From: Tardiphaga sp. vice304
GTDB lineage: Bacteria > Pseudomonadota > Alphaproteobacteria > Rhizobiales > Xanthobacteraceae
NCBI RefSeq assembly: GCF_007018905.1
Contig: NZ_CP041402.1
Span: 2,096,001 to 2,160,000 of the forward strand
DNA: 64,000 bases
Reading direction: 5' to 3'
In this document: positions 1 to 9,275 of the stretch, one piece after another
How positions within the stretch are numbered: position 1 is the stretch's first letter
How the letters are laid out: each line of letters starts with the position of its first letter
Program-made: the position numbers and the translations under genes
Notes under the pieces: generated by a model
What the model saw: the letters and a program-made list of their open reading frames with translations, nothing else
The model's database searches: none
Told to the model about the DNA's origin: nothing

Positions 1-693
1 TACCGACAGCCCCGAAAACTTGAACATAGGCAGATCGTTCTGCATATCGCCGATGGTGGCAATAGCATCGAGCGGAATATTCAGCCGTTTGGCCATCGCG
101 GCGACGAAGGTGCCCTTGTTCTGGCCGGGCGGGGTAATGTCGAGATAATAGTTCTGCGAGCGGACCGCGACGGCGCTTTCGCCGAGCGCCTGCTGCATCG
201 CCGCCTCGCAGCGCTCCAGCAACGGGAAGTCGTCGCTGGCGCCGACGACCTTGCAGACCCGGCCGAGATACGGCGTGAAATGATCGACGATCACCGGATC
301 GTGCTGGATCGTGCTCTGCTCACGCGGCACGTAGATTCCGTCGTTGCGCTTGATCAGCCATTCGTCATTGGTGAAGATCCAGGGATCGACGCCATATTGC
401 TCCAGCACCTCGATGGCGCGCGCGGCGGCAGCCTGCGGGATCAGATGCTGGGCGATGACTTTCAACTGGCCATCGACGATCGAGCTGCCGTTGAACGGGC
501 CGATCGGCAGCGTGATGCCGAGCGGCTCGACCAGAAACCGCATGCCGACCGGCGGCCGGCTCGAAGTGATGGTGAAGCCGATGCCGGCATCGCGCAGCTT
601 CTGCACGGCCGCGCGGGCGGCGTCGGTGAGGACCTTCTCCTTGGTCACCATGGTGCCGTCGACATCGGAAACAACGAGCGCAATACGAGTCAT
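1..693 (-). CDS. HAD-IIB (Cof-type) phosphatase, 3' end cut by window edge
   Basis: I translated this by hand from the minus strand; 231 codons are open from ATG at 693 to the left edge. HAD motif I (DVDGT, residues 9-13) is near the N-terminus, motif II is seen as TITSSR, and motif IV as GDMQND close to the edge, with a cap domain between them. This is the Cof/sucrose-phosphatase-like HAD-IIB family, soluble phosphatases acting on sugar phosphates or similar metabolites; the substrate cannot be told. Its ATG overlaps the TGA of the gluconokinase gene (ATGA), so it is the last visible gene of the pentose-phosphate operon and probably works on a sugar phosphate. The C-terminal 20-40 residues are outside the window. 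Confidence 0.85.
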   Translation of the reverse strand, partial: MTRIALVVSDVDGTMVTKEKVLTDAARAAVQKLRDAGIGFTITSSRPPVGMRFLVEPLGITLPIGPFNGSSIVDGQLKVIAQHLIPQAAAARAIEVLEQYGVDPWIFTNDEWLIKRNDGIYVPREQSTIQHDPVIVDHFTPYLGRVCKVVGASDDFPLLERCEAAMQQALGESAVAVRSQNYYLDITPPGQNKGTFVAAMAKRLNIPLDAIATIGDMQNDLPMFKFSGLSV

Positions 694-1214
694 GTAGAAG
701 TCCTGTTAGATAGCTGGCCGATGATCGCATCGACGATCGCTTCGACCGGGGCATCGATCGCAACCGAAATGGGCCTTTCATCCGGAGCCGGCGGCTCCAG
801 CGTCTTGAACTGGCTGTCGAGCAGGCCCGGCGGCATGAAGTGGCCCTTTCGGCTCTTCAATCGGTCCGCGATCAGCGCCGGGTTGCCGTCGAGATAGACG
901 ATGCCGATATCGCGGCGGCCGTGCACCAGCACGTCGCGATAGGCACGCTTCAGCGCCGAGCAGGCGACGACGACATGGCCGCCGCTGCAGGATACTCTTT
1001 CGATCTCGTCGGCGATCGCCTGCAGCCACGGCCAGCGGTCGTCGTCGGTGAGCGGATGGCCTGCGCTCATCTTGGCGACATTAGCTTTGGGGTGAAAATC
1101 GTCGCCGTCCTCAAAGGTCCAGCCGAGCCGTTCGGCGAGCTTTTCGGCGATCGTGCTCTTGCCGGAGCCGGCCACGCCCATCACGACCAGCGCGCAGAAC
1201 TTTGCATCATCCAT
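690..1214 (-). CDS. gntK: gluconokinase
   Basis: 174 residues, usual length for the GntK/shikimate-kinase-like family. It phosphorylates D-gluconate to 6-phosphogluconate in the cytoplasm. The P-loop GVAGSGKS is at residues 13-20, followed by the family hallmark DGDDFHP and the ACSALKR segment. I chose ATG 1214 because the P-loop then sits at the usual distance from the N-terminus; the start overlaps the end of pgl by 8 bases. Its product enters the pathway at the step catalysed by gnd in the same operon, so external or periplasmic gluconate can be fed directly into the oxidative pentose phosphate pathway. Confidence 0.93.
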   Translation of the reverse strand: MDDAKFCALVVMGVAGSGKSTIAEKLAERLGWTFEDGDDFHPKANVAKMSAGHPLTDDDRWPWLQAIADEIERVSCSGGHVVVACSALKRAYRDVLVHGRRDIGIVYLDGNPALIADRLKSRKGHFMPPGLLDSQFKTLEPPAPDERPISVAIDAPVEAIVDAIIGQLSNRTST

Positions 1215-1950
1215 TATCGCGGTCCGGCATTGCCGAGCGGTCGCACAGGAAGACGGTTTCGCCAGCGCGGGCGCGCGCACGGTTGGCCGGCAGGTCTTCG
1301 CCGGACATCAGGCGCGACAGGATGGCGCGCTTGTCAGGACCGCCGAGCAGGAACAGCATCTCGCGGCACGATCCCAGCGCCGGCAGGGTCAGCGATACCC
1401 TGGGCACGAACGGCGCCACATGGGCTTCGGGAACGCCGACCACCCAATGGTCGGTCACCTCGATCGCCGGATAGGTCGGAAACAACGAGGCGACGTGGCC
1501 ATCGGGGCCGACGCCCATCAGTACCACGTCGAACAGCGGATGCGCCGGATCGAGGTCCTGCGCGCCATTGAATAATTGTAGCTCGCGTTCATACGACGTG
1601 GCGGCCTCGGCGGGGCTGCCGGCGCTGGTATTTATCGGGTGAATGTTGGCGGCCGGTGCGCAGCGATCGAGGAAGATCGCGCGGGCCTTGCTCATATTAT
1701 GCAAGGAATCGCCGGGCGGCACGAAGCGGTCGTCGCCGATGAACCAGTGCACGCGGGGCCATGGAATCCGGCCGGCAAAGGGCTGCTGGCCGAGCAGCTC
1801 ATAAAGCTGCTTCGGGCTGGATCCGCCGGTCAGGCAAATCGCGATCCGGCCGGGATTGTCTGCAATCCGCGCCATCACGCGCGCGGCGGCGGCCTCGGCG
1901 AGCGCGGCGGCGTCATCGACAACGACGATTGCTGGGCTTGGGGCGGCCAT
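1207..1950 (-). CDS. pgl: 6-phosphogluconolactonase
   Basis: 247 residues, DevB/NagB-type 6-phosphogluconolactonase, which hydrolyses 6-phosphogluconolactone to 6-phosphogluconate. The sugar-phosphate loop TGGSSPKQLYELL and the conserved GVGPDGHVASLFP segment with the catalytic histidine are both present. ATG 1950 shares its A with the TGA stop of zwf (TGATG), which indicates translational coupling; a TTG two codons upstream is possible but less likely. Gene order zwf-pgl matches consecutive reaction steps. Confidence 0.95.
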   Translation of the reverse strand: MAAPSPAIVVVDDAAALAEAAAARVMARIADNPGRIAICLTGGSSPKQLYELLGQQPFAGRIPWPRVHWFIGDDRFVPPGDSLHNMSKARAIFLDRCAPAANIHPINTSAGSPAEAATSYERELQLFNGAQDLDPAHPLFDVVLMGVGPDGHVASLFPTYPAIEVTDHWVVGVPEAHVAPFVPRVSLTLPALGSCREMLFLLGGPDKRAILSRLMSGEDLPANRARARAGETVFLCDRSAMPDRDNG

Positions 1951-3458
1951 CAGCAAAGCTTCCGCCAGCTGCGACCCTCACGTGTCATCAGTTCATCGGC
2001 CTCCTCAGGGCCTTCGCTGCCCGCCTTGTAGGGCCTCAGCCCATCGGCACCGGCCTTTTGCCAGGCATCGAGGAACGGCTGCACCGCACGCCAGCCGGCC
2101 TCGACGCCGTCGGCGCGCTGGAACAGGATGTTGTCGCCGATCATGCAGTCGTAGATCAGCGTCTCGTAGCCGGTGGCCGGCGTGGCCTTGAAGTAATCCT
2201 TGTAGCGAAACGTCATCTCGACGCCGTCGATCCGGATCGAGGGACCGGGGATCTTGGTGTTGAAATGCAGCGCGATGCCCTCGGTCGGCTCAATGCTGAT
2301 GACCAGATAGTTCTGCACCAGTTCATCCACCGACGTGCCGCGGAACATCGCGAACGGCGCCTGTTTGAATTTGATCGCGACCTCGGTGCGCTTGGTGCCG
2401 AGCGCCTTGCCGGTGCGCAGATAGAACGGCACGCCGGCCCAGCGCCAGTTGTCGATGGTCAGTTTCATCGCGGCGTAGGTTTCGGTGGTGCTGTCGGACT
2501 TGACGTCTTTCGACGTCAGATAGTCCTCGATCTCGGTATCGCCGATCGTGCCGCCGGTGTACTGGCCGCGGACCGAATTATTCAGCGCCTCGGCCTCCGA
2601 CTGGATCTGGATGGCGCCCAGCACATCTGCCTTCTCCGAGCGAACCGAATGCGCGTCGAACTTGACCGGCGGCTCCATCGCTACCAGCGACAGCAACTGG
2701 AACAGATGGTTCGGCACCATGTCGCGCAACGCGCCGGTGGCGTCGTAGAAGCTGCCGCGGTGGCCGACGCCGAGCTTCTCGTCGACCGTGATCTGGACGT
2801 GGTCGATATGGTTGCGATTCCAGATCGGCTCGAACATGCCGTTGGCGAAGCGCAGCACCAGGATGTTCTGCACCGTCTCCTTGCCGAGATAATGATCGAT
2901 CCGGTAGATCTGCCGCTCTTCGACAAGGTCGAGCAATTGCTTGTTGAGCTGTTTTGCCGACTCCAGATCGGTTCCGAACGGTTTTTCGACGACCAGGCGG
3001 CGCCACGCGCCATTCTCCTCCAGCATCCCGGTTCGCGACAGCTCGTTGGCGATCGGCGCGAAGGCGTTGGGCGGGGTCGCCAGATAGAACAACCGGTTGC
3101 CGGTCGTCTCCCGGCGTTGCTCGAGTTTGTCGAGCTCCTCGCGCATGCGGTCGAACGAGGAGGGATCTTCCGGGTCGGCGGCAATCGATGTCAGGCAGGA
3201 CAACAGCCCGCGCGCGATCTCGTCATCGACCGGGCGGGTGGCGAACTTCTTCAGGCCCTTGAGCATGTCCTCGCGCAATTCATCGCTCGGCATGCTTTTG
3301 CGCGCAACGCCGACCACGCAGAATTTCTCGGGCAGCAGGTTCGATACCGCAAGATTATAGAGCGCCGGCAGTACCAGGCGGTGGGCGAGATCGCCGGTCA
3401 CGCCGAAGATGATGAAGGAGCAGGGATCCGGCGTCTTGGTGGTGGGGGCTTCGGTCAT
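1950..3458 (-). CDS. zwf: glucose-6-phosphate 1-dehydrogenase
   Basis: 502 residues, full length for the family. It oxidises glucose 6-phosphate to 6-phosphogluconolactone with NADP+ (or NAD+). The dinucleotide-binding motif GVTGDLAHR is at residues 19-27 and the active-site signature RIDHYLGKE begins at Arg186, with the catalytic histidine pair region following. ATG 3458 overlaps the gnd stop as TGATG, the same arrangement as at the zwf/pgl junction. It is the entry enzyme of the operon and would also feed the Entner-Doudoroff pathway if edd/eda are elsewhere in the genome. Confidence 0.97.
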   Translation of the reverse strand: MTEAPTTKTPDPCSFIIFGVTGDLAHRLVLPALYNLAVSNLLPEKFCVVGVARKSMPSDELREDMLKGLKKFATRPVDDEIARGLLSCLTSIAADPEDPSSFDRMREELDKLEQRRETTGNRLFYLATPPNAFAPIANELSRTGMLEENGAWRRLVVEKPFGTDLESAKQLNKQLLDLVEERQIYRIDHYLGKETVQNILVLRFANGMFEPIWNRNHIDHVQITVDEKLGVGHRGSFYDATGALRDMVPNHLFQLLSLVAMEPPVKFDAHSVRSEKADVLGAIQIQSEAEALNNSVRGQYTGGTIGDTEIEDYLTSKDVKSDSTTETYAAMKLTIDNWRWAGVPFYLRTGKALGTKRTEVAIKFKQAPFAMFRGTSVDELVQNYLVISIEPTEGIALHFNTKIPGPSIRIDGVEMTFRYKDYFKATPATGYETLIYDCMIGDNILFQRADGVEAGWRAVQPFLDAWQKAGADGLRPYKAGSEGPEEADELMTREGRSWRKLC

Positions 3459-4489
3459 CAATCGGCTTTCGGCTTGACGATTTCGGGCGCAGCCTGCTTG
3501 ACGGGGTGAGGATGCTGTTCCGGCTCCTTGTGGCCGCCGAAGCCGGCGCGCATCGCCGACAGAATCTTCTCGGCAAAGGTGTGCGTCTTGCGCGACCTAA
3601 ACCGCGCGAACAGGGCCGCGGTCAACACTTCGGCCGGCACCGACTCATCAATCGCGGCGTTGACCGTCCAGCGGCCCTCGCCGGAATCCTCGACATAGCC
3701 GGAATAAGTATCGAGCGTTTCGTTATTGGCGAGCGCGGAAGAGGTGAGGTCGAGCAGCCATGACGGGATCACGCTGCCGCGGCGCCAGACTTCGGCGATG
3801 TCCGGCAGGTTCAGCGTAAAGCGATGCGCTTCGGGGAGCACTTCGAGATCGGCATTCTTGAGAATGTCGAAGCCCTCCGCATAGGCCTGCATCAGCCCGT
3901 ATTCGATGCCGTTATGCACCATCTTGACGAAGTGGCCGGCGCCGACCGGGCCGGCATGGATATAGCCCTGCTCAATGCGCGGATCGCGGCCGTCACGGCC
4001 GGGCGTGAGCGGAATGTCGCCGGTCCCCGGCGCCAGCGTGGCGAAGATCGGGTCGAGCCGGTCGACGACCTTCTTGTCGCCGCCGATCATCATGCAGTAG
4101 CCGCGCTCGAAACCCCAGACGCCGCCGGAGGTGCCGACGTCGATATAATGCAGGCCCTTTTCCTTCAGCGCCTGGCCGCGGCGGACGTCGTCCTGCCAGA
4201 ACGAGTTGCCGCCGTCGATGATGACGTCGTCGGGCTCCAGCAGATGCGTCAGTTCGTCGATGGTGGTTTCGGTGATCCGGCCGGCCGGCAGCATCACCCA
4301 GACCGCGCGTGGCTTGCTGAGCTTGCTGACGAACTCCTGCAGCGAGGTGCTGCCGACGGCGGTCTCGGCCACCAGATCGGCCACCGCCTTCGGGTCCTTG
4401 TCATAGACCACCGCGGTGTGGCCGTTCTTCATCAGGCGACGAACAATATTGCCACCCATTCGGCCAAGGCCGATCATGCCAAGCTGCAT
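3458..4489 (-). CDS. gnd: 6-phosphogluconate dehydrogenase, decarboxylating, short type
   Basis: 343 residues, the short form of 6-phosphogluconate dehydrogenase (about 300-345 residues, often NAD-preferring), not the 470-residue E. coli form. It converts 6-phosphogluconate to ribulose 5-phosphate and CO2. The Rossmann motif GLGRMGGNI starts at residue 5, followed by the GGNSFW and [19 protein letters not shown] segments that bind substrate, and by the KMVHNGIEY helix containing the catalytic lysine. The start at 4489 overlaps the end of tal-pgi by 16 bases. A much longer open frame continues upstream but only reads the tal-pgi gene out of frame. Confidence 0.96.
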   Translation of the reverse strand: MQLGMIGLGRMGGNIVRRLMKNGHTAVVYDKDPKAVADLVAETAVGSTSLQEFVSKLSKPRAVWVMLPAGRITETTIDELTHLLEPDDVIIDGGNSFWQDDVRRGQALKEKGLHYIDVGTSGGVWGFERGYCMMIGGDKKVVDRLDPIFATLAPGTGDIPLTPGRDGRDPRIEQGYIHAGPVGAGHFVKMVHNGIEYGLMQAYAEGFDILKNADLEVLPEAHRFTLNLPDIAEVWRRGSVIPSWLLDLTSSALANNETLDTYSGYVEDSGEGRWTVNAAIDESVPAEVLTAALFARFRSRKTHTFAEKILSAMRAGFGGHKEPEQHPHPVKQAAPEIVKPKAD

Positions 4490-7356
4490 TTTACTGTCCC
4501 TGCTTGCTGGATTGCGGCGAGGATGGCCTTGTCGAGCTCCGCCAGCCCCGCGGCCAGGTCGCCCTTGAGATGAACCCGCAAGGCACGACGGCCGCGTTCG
4601 GTCAGGACACCGAAATCGCCGCGCGCCTGCGCCGACTTGATGATACCAAACGACGCCTTCTGGCCGGGGACCGCGAGGTCGGCGGCATCGTCTGCCGTGA
4701 TCTGCAGGAATACGCCCGACGCCGGCCCGCCCTTGTAGGCCTGTCCGGTGGAGTGCAGGAAGCGCGGGCCGAATTCGGCGCAGGTCGCCAGATGCTTGCT
4801 GTCGCGCACCGCCATCCGCATTTTTTGCAGGCTGGCGATATGGTCGGCATCGCGATCGATATAGGCCAGCAGCGCGACATAGTCGCCGGCGCCGGCACGG
4901 CCAAGATGCGCCTTGATCCACGAGTCGAGGTCGTCACCGGCACCCGCTTGGCGCAGCGCAGTCGCGTTGGCCTCGTCGGTGTAGAGCTCGACATCGCCGA
5001 TGGTCGCAGCGGGCGTTTCCGCCGGCAGCGATCCGCTCTTCTCGAACGCTGCCGTCAGGTCGCGGGTCTTGATCTTGGCGTCCTCGACGTCGGGCTGGTT
5101 GTAAGGGTTGATGCCGAGGACGGCACCCGCCACTGCGGTTGCGATCTCGAAGCGGAAGAACTCCTGGCCGATATGGTCAATCGACTTCAGCACGATGCGG
5201 ACGACGGGATGCCCCGCCTTCTCCAGCGCGTCGAGCTTGGCGTCATGCGCCGCGTCGTCTTCGCCTGACGTGCGCAGGTCGATGAAGAACCGATCGGCGC
5301 CGTAGACCTCGGGCGCGCCCAACGTCTCGCCATCGACCGGCACGAGGCCGCGGCCTTCCTTGCCGGTGGATTCCGCGATCAGCTGCTCGGCCCAGGCGCC
5401 GAATTCGGAGATCCTCCTCGACGAAAGAATGGTGACCTTGTCGCGGCCATCCAGACCTGCGGCACCCATGGCGAGACCAAGCTGCACGCCGGGGTTTTCC
5501 GACGGCGGCACGTCCGGTCCGCAGGACAGCACCATCGAATGCGTCAGCTCCAGCAACTTCGCGACATCGATGCCCGCAGCCACCGCCGGCACGATGCCGA
5601 ATGGTGACAACACGGAGTAGCGCCCGCCGATGGTGGGATCGCCGTGGAAGATGCGCGCGAATTTCTGCGCCGTGGCGACCTTTTCCAGCGACGAGCCGGG
5701 ATCGGTGACGGCAACGAAATGGCCGCCGGCCTTGTCGGCGCCGACCGCCTTCGTCACTTCGGCAAAGAAGTAGTCCTTCATCACGTTGGGTTCGGTGGTG
5801 CCGCCGGATTTGCTGGAGACGATGAACAGCGTCGTCGCCATCTTCACCGCGGCACCCGTCGCGCGGACCTGCGCCGGATCGGTGGAGTCCAGTACACTCA
5901 GCTTCGGATAGCCCGCAGCCTGCGCAAAGGTCTGCGCCAGCACGTCCGGCCCAAGGCTGGAGCCGCCCATGCCGAGCACGACGGCGTCGGTGAAGCCCTG
6001 TGCCTTCACCCATTTGGCGAAGTCGGCGTAGTCAGAGAGCTTGGCCTTCTCGGCGGCCACGCTGGTCAGCCAGCCCAGCCACTTGGCCTCGTCAGTGCCG
6101 GTCCAGACCGAAGCATCCTTCTGCCACAGCCGGCGGATCTTGGCGGACGCACGCCATTCCTCGGTGCTGGTCTTGACGGTCTCCGCGAGCGCCTTGGCAA
6201 GGCCGAGCTGCTGGCTGTCGTTGCCGGCCTCGAGCGATTTCGCGCGCTTGTGGGCCACCGCGCCGTACAGCTTGTCGGCGGCGTCGGCGAACAGCCTGAC
6301 GCCGTTCGCCACCAGGTCGGCGGTGATCTTGTCGAGCGAGATGCCGGTCTTATCGAGATCGGCGAGTACCTTCTTCGCGCCCTCGATATCTTCTTCGAGG
6401 CTGTTGCGCAGCAGGCCGTGATCGCGGAATGCGTCGAGCGTCGCCGGCGGCACGGTGTTCACCGTATCCGGCCCGATCAGCTCCTCGATATAGACCGTGT
6501 CGCGATATTCCTTGCTCTTGGTGCCGGTGGAAGCCCACAGCAGCCGCTGCGGCTGCGCGCCCTTGGCCTTCAGCTTTTCCCAGCGCGCGCCGGAAAACAG
6601 TTTCTTGTATTCCTGATAGGCCAGCCTGGCATTGGCGATCGCGACCTTGCCCTTCAGCGCGGCAAGCCGTTGCCTCTCGGCCGGGTCATTGGCCGCTGCG
6701 ATCTTCTCGTCGAGCTGCTTGTCGACCTGCGCATCGATGCGGCTGATGAAGAAGCTGGCGACACTGGCAATACGCGACGGATCGCCGCCACCGGCGACGT
6801 AGGTTTCGAGGCCTTTCAGATAGGCTTCGGCGACATCGAGATAGGACTGCTGGGCAAACAGCAGCGTGACGTTGATGCTGATGCCTTCGCCGATCAGACG
6901 CTCGATCGCCGGCACGCCTTCGGTGGTCGCCGGCACCTTCACCATCAGGTTCGGTCGCTTGACGCTGTTCCACAGCCGCTGCGCCTCCTTGATGGTGCCC
7001 TCGGTGTTCAGCGCCAGATAGGGCGAGACTTCGAGGCTCACGAAACCATCGGTGCCGTTCTGCGCTTCATAGACCGGCATGAGCACGTCGGCGGCGTGCT
7101 GGATGTCCTCGATCGCCAGCGCCTCGAACAGGTCGGCCACGGCCAGGTCGCCGCTTTGCAGCGCCTTGGTGATCGGGGCGTCGTATTCGTCTGAGCTGCC
7201 GATCGCCTTTTCGAAGATCGAGGGGTTCGAGGTGACCCCCTTCACGGCGTCGCTCTCGATCAGCTTCTTGAGGTCGCCCCTGGCGATGAAGCCACGGGCC
7301 AAAAAGTCCAGCCAGACGGCCTGACCATGCGATTCAAGTGCTTTGACAGGGTTCAT
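4474..7356 (-). CDS. bifunctional transaldolase / glucose-6-phosphate isomerase
   Basis: 960 residues: an N-terminal transaldolase domain (about 1-365) fused to a phosphoglucose isomerase domain (about 375-945). In the first, TSNPSIF and the Schiff-base lysine Lys140 within VKVPATTEG are present; in the second, the [10 protein letters not shown] sugar-phosphate motif and the GGRYS motif are present. The fusion joins the non-oxidative pentose phosphate step with hexose-phosphate recycling and is known in Bradyrhizobium and relatives. ATG 7356 is chosen because the open frame upstream encodes no conserved sequence and an AAGG-type ribosome site precedes it. It is the first gene of the operon; about 260 bp upstream contain no gene. 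Confidence 0.96.
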   Translation of the reverse strand: MNPVKALESHGQAVWLDFLARGFIARGDLKKLIESDAVKGVTSNPSIFEKAIGSSDEYDAPITKALQSGDLAVADLFEALAIEDIQHAADVLMPVYEAQNGTDGFVSLEVSPYLALNTEGTIKEAQRLWNSVKRPNLMVKVPATTEGVPAIERLIGEGISINVTLLFAQQSYLDVAEAYLKGLETYVAGGGDPSRIASVASFFISRIDAQVDKQLDEKIAAANDPAERQRLAALKGKVAIANARLAYQEYKKLFSGARWEKLKAKGAQPQRLLWASTGTKSKEYRDTVYIEELIGPDTVNTVPPATLDAFRDHGLLRNSLEEDIEGAKKVLADLDKTGISLDKITADLVANGVRLFADAADKLYGAVAHKRAKSLEAGNDSQQLGLAKALAETVKTSTEEWRASAKIRRLWQKDASVWTGTDEAKWLGWLTSVAAEKAKLSDYADFAKWVKAQGFTDAVVLGMGGSSLGPDVLAQTFAQAAGYPKLSVLDSTDPAQVRATGAAVKMATTLFIVSSKSGGTTEPNVMKDYFFAEVTKAVGADKAGGHFVAVTDPGSSLEKVATAQKFARIFHGDPTIGGRYSVLSPFGIVPAVAAGIDVAKLLELTHSMVLSCGPDVPPSENPGVQLGLAMGAAGLDGRDKVTILSSRRISEFGAWAEQLIAESTGKEGRGLVPVDGETLGAPEVYGADRFFIDLRTSGEDDAAHDAKLDALEKAGHPVVRIVLKSIDHIGQEFFRFEIATAVAGAVLGINPYNQPDVEDAKIKTRDLTAAFEKSGSLPAETPAATIGDVELYTDEANATALRQAGAGDDLDSWIKAHLGRAGAGDYVALLAYIDRDADHIASLQKMRMAVRDSKHLATCAEFGPRFLHSTGQAYKGGPASGVFLQITADDAADLAVPGQKASFGIIKSAQARGDFGVLTERGRRALRVHLKGDLAAGLAELDKAILAAIQQAGTVKCSLA

Positions 7357-7616
7357 GTTGCCTTGTTCTGTTCGATTTGATGGCGTGCCAATGCCATCGG
7401 AAGCAGGGCGCGCAGTCCGCATGGGCGAAAACGCCCGCGGCCCGGCAGTATGATCGCCCCAAAGCCCTACGCCTTGCAAGGCCAGGGGTTCCATTGCGGT
7501 GACATCCCGACGTATCGCGTTTTCGTGTTTTCCGGATGACGGGAACGGACGGGGTATGTGTCCCGGATCTGCGTTCGCTGACGCTCACTTGTCCGGTGCG
7601 GCGGGAGCGGCTGGCC
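7357..7616. other. gene-free spacer upstream of tal-pgi
   Basis: 260 bp between the start of tal-pgi and the end of the preceding minus-strand gene. It must hold the promoter of the pentose-phosphate operon unless transcription reads through from the pqq genes. I see no convincing coding sequence. A stretch around 7540-7600 (CCGGATGACGGGAAC... then GTCCCGGATCTG) resembles a fragment of an intergenic repeat but I could not pair it. Confidence 0.5.
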
Positions 7617-8285
7617 TCACAAATCGCTTTTCGCAAGGTCCCATAGCAGCCGGTAAGTGCCGATGGAAATCAGCGTCGCGCCGGCAGCGGCGATGGCGGC
7701 GTCAAATCGGCCGTCCATCAGCCGAGCGACCGCATCGGGATCGGTGCCATCGATGAGAACGTACCAGTCGCGCGCGGCCGGATTGGGCGCGGCGGGATCG
7801 TCGGTCAGCGGCTTCGACAGGCGGGGATCGCTTTCCATCAGATGCATCGAGAGGATGCCGTCGAGCGTGCCGGGATCCAGCAGTGCCCGGATCGCCTCGC
7901 GCAATGGCTCGGCACCGCCCTGCGGCGGTCGGATCCGCAGCAGCCCGAGCGCGGCGCCGCGGCCCTGGCCACGGCTCACGGTGATGCGCGCCACCGAGCG
8001 CAGCATGTTCCGGAAGCGGCCGATATTGGTCTTGGACCATTCCGTCTGGTTGGCCAGCGCCGTGCGATAGGCGTCGCTGTCCAGCACGTCGAAGTTCTCG
8101 GTCGAATACAGTCCGAGATATTTCGGTGCAGCGTCAATCGCGACATAGCGCCGTGCCTCGACGAAGCCGGGGATCGCCACGCGCTCGGCCAGATGCTCGC
8201 CGTCGTACCAACGGTTGAAGTCGCGCTCATGTTCGGCGTCGATATCCATCGATGTCATCAGCATGCCCGCCCCGGCGATCGGCAT
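7617..8285 (-). CDS. uncharacterised alpha/beta-barrel-like protein
   Basis: 222 residues, cytoplasmic, no signal peptide. The N-terminal 110 residues (DFNRWYDGEHLAERVAIPGF, then RRYVAID) resemble proteins with a dimeric alpha/beta-barrel fold (DUF4286/EthD-like), with a second similar half (WYVLIDGTD...). Such folds include small monooxygenases and degradative enzymes, but no catalytic residues can be assigned here. It starts 3 bp after the stop of the proline-iminopeptidase-like gene, so it is co-transcribed at the end of the pqq operon. I do not recognise a specific function. Confidence 0.75.
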   Translation of the reverse strand: MPIAGAGMLMTSMDIDAEHERDFNRWYDGEHLAERVAIPGFVEARRYVAIDAAPKYLGLYSTENFDVLDSDAYRTALANQTEWSKTNIGRFRNMLRSVARITVSRGQGRGAALGLLRIRPPQGGAEPLREAIRALLDPGTLDGILSMHLMESDPRLSKPLTDDPAAPNPAARDWYVLIDGTDPDAVARLMDGRFDAAIAAAGATLISIGTYRLLWDLAKSDL

Positions 8286-8288
8286 TCC

Positions 8289-9275
8289 CTAGTCTTTCAG
8301 TTTCGAGGCGAGGTCAGCGATCGCCTTCATTACCGCGTCGCGCACGCCGGGGTCGTACAGCGAATGCCCGGCGCCTTCGACGATGCGAATCTCGGCGTTG
8401 CCCCACGTCGCCGCCAGCGCATGCGAGGTCGATGGCGGGCACAGGAAATCGAATCGACCCTGCACAATGATGCCGGGGATGTCGCGCAGCGTTCCGGCTT
8501 CCGCCATCAACTGGCCGGGCCGCATGAAGCAGTCGTGCCGGAAATAATGCGCTTCCATGAACGGCGTCGCCGGGAGCGGCTTCGACAAGTTGCCAAGCTC
8601 CGCCATGTCGAGCCGCGTCCGCTTCGGTGCGTGCTCGGACAGAATGCTCTCGGTGCCGCCCCAGGCCCGCGCAGCGGGCGTATGGATCGAGGCGTCAGAA
8701 TCGAGGATACGGCGATAGTAATTTGGCAGTGGGTCGGCGCGCTCTTCAGCGGGCAGGGCGGCGAGGAGGTCTTCGTAAAGCCCGGGATAATGCCGCGGCA
8801 GAACGTCGAGGAAGGCTCCGTCGAGTTCTTCCCGCGTGCCGAGGAAGGTCGCGCGCAGCACGATGCCGCTGACCCGGTCGGGATGGGCCTGCGCATAGGC
8901 CAACGCCAGTGTCGCGCCCCACGAGCCGCCTACCACCAGCCATTGGGCAAAGCCGAATTTTTCGCGGATCGCCTCCATGTCGGCGATCAGATGCGCGGTG
9001 GTGTTGGCCTCGCGAAGTCCCTTCGGTTTGCTGCGGCCGGCGCCGCGCTGGTCGAACAGCACGGTGTGAAAGCGCTGCGGATCGAACAATCGGCGGTGGT
9101 CGGGCTGGCAACCGGAGCCGGGGCCGCCGTGCAGATACACCGCCGGAATGCCCGCGGCGCAGCCGACGCTTTCGACATAGATTGCATGGCCGTCGCCGAC
9201 ATCGAGATGTTCGGACGTCAGCGGCGCGAAGGGATCGGCGGCGCCGGCGGCACGGCCGGCATCGGCATCAGCCAT
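8289..9275 (-). CDS. pip: proline iminopeptidase-like alpha/beta hydrolase (peptidase S33)
   Basis: 328 residues. S33 family hallmarks are clear: HGGPGSGC oxyanion segment, DQRGAGRSKP, nucleophile elbow GGSWGAT, acid in GRFDFLCP and histidine in GAGHSLYD. Pip enzymes release N-terminal proline from peptides in the cytoplasm. The ATG at 9275 overlaps the pqqE stop by 8 bases, so it is translated from the pqq message. No PqqF/PqqG-type M16 protease lies in the window, so a role in PqqA trimming is conceivable but is only inference from position. Confidence 0.88.
   Translation of the reverse strand: MADADAGRAAGAADPFAPLTSEHLDVGDGHAIYVESVGCAAGIPAVYLHGGPGSGCQPDHRRLFDPQRFHTVLFDQRGAGRSKPKGLREANTTAHLIADMEAIREKFGFAQWLVVGGSWGATLALAYAQAHPDRVSGIVLRATFLGTREELDGAFLDVLPRHYPGLYEDLLAALPAEERADPLPNYYRRILDSDASIHTPAARAWGGTESILSEHAPKRTRLDMAELGNLSKPLPATPFMEAHYFRHDCFMRPGQLMAEAGTLRDIPGIIVQGRFDFLCPPSTSHALAATWGNAEIRIVEGAGHSLYDPGVRDAVMKAIADLASKLKD

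Noticed and set aside
1761..3509. 582-codon open frame on the plus strand opposite zwf
   Set aside because: It is the antisense of zwf, which has clear motifs; the translation is Arg/His/Asp-rich with no recognisable domain. High GC makes such shadows common.
5644..7194. 516-codon plus-strand open frame opposite tal-pgi
   Set aside because: Antisense shadow; tal-pgi is unambiguous and the shadow lacks any motif or ribosome site.
8281..8288. Possible terminator between the hydrolase and the alpha/beta-barrel gene
   Set aside because: Only 3 bp separate stop and start, with no stem; the genes are contiguous.
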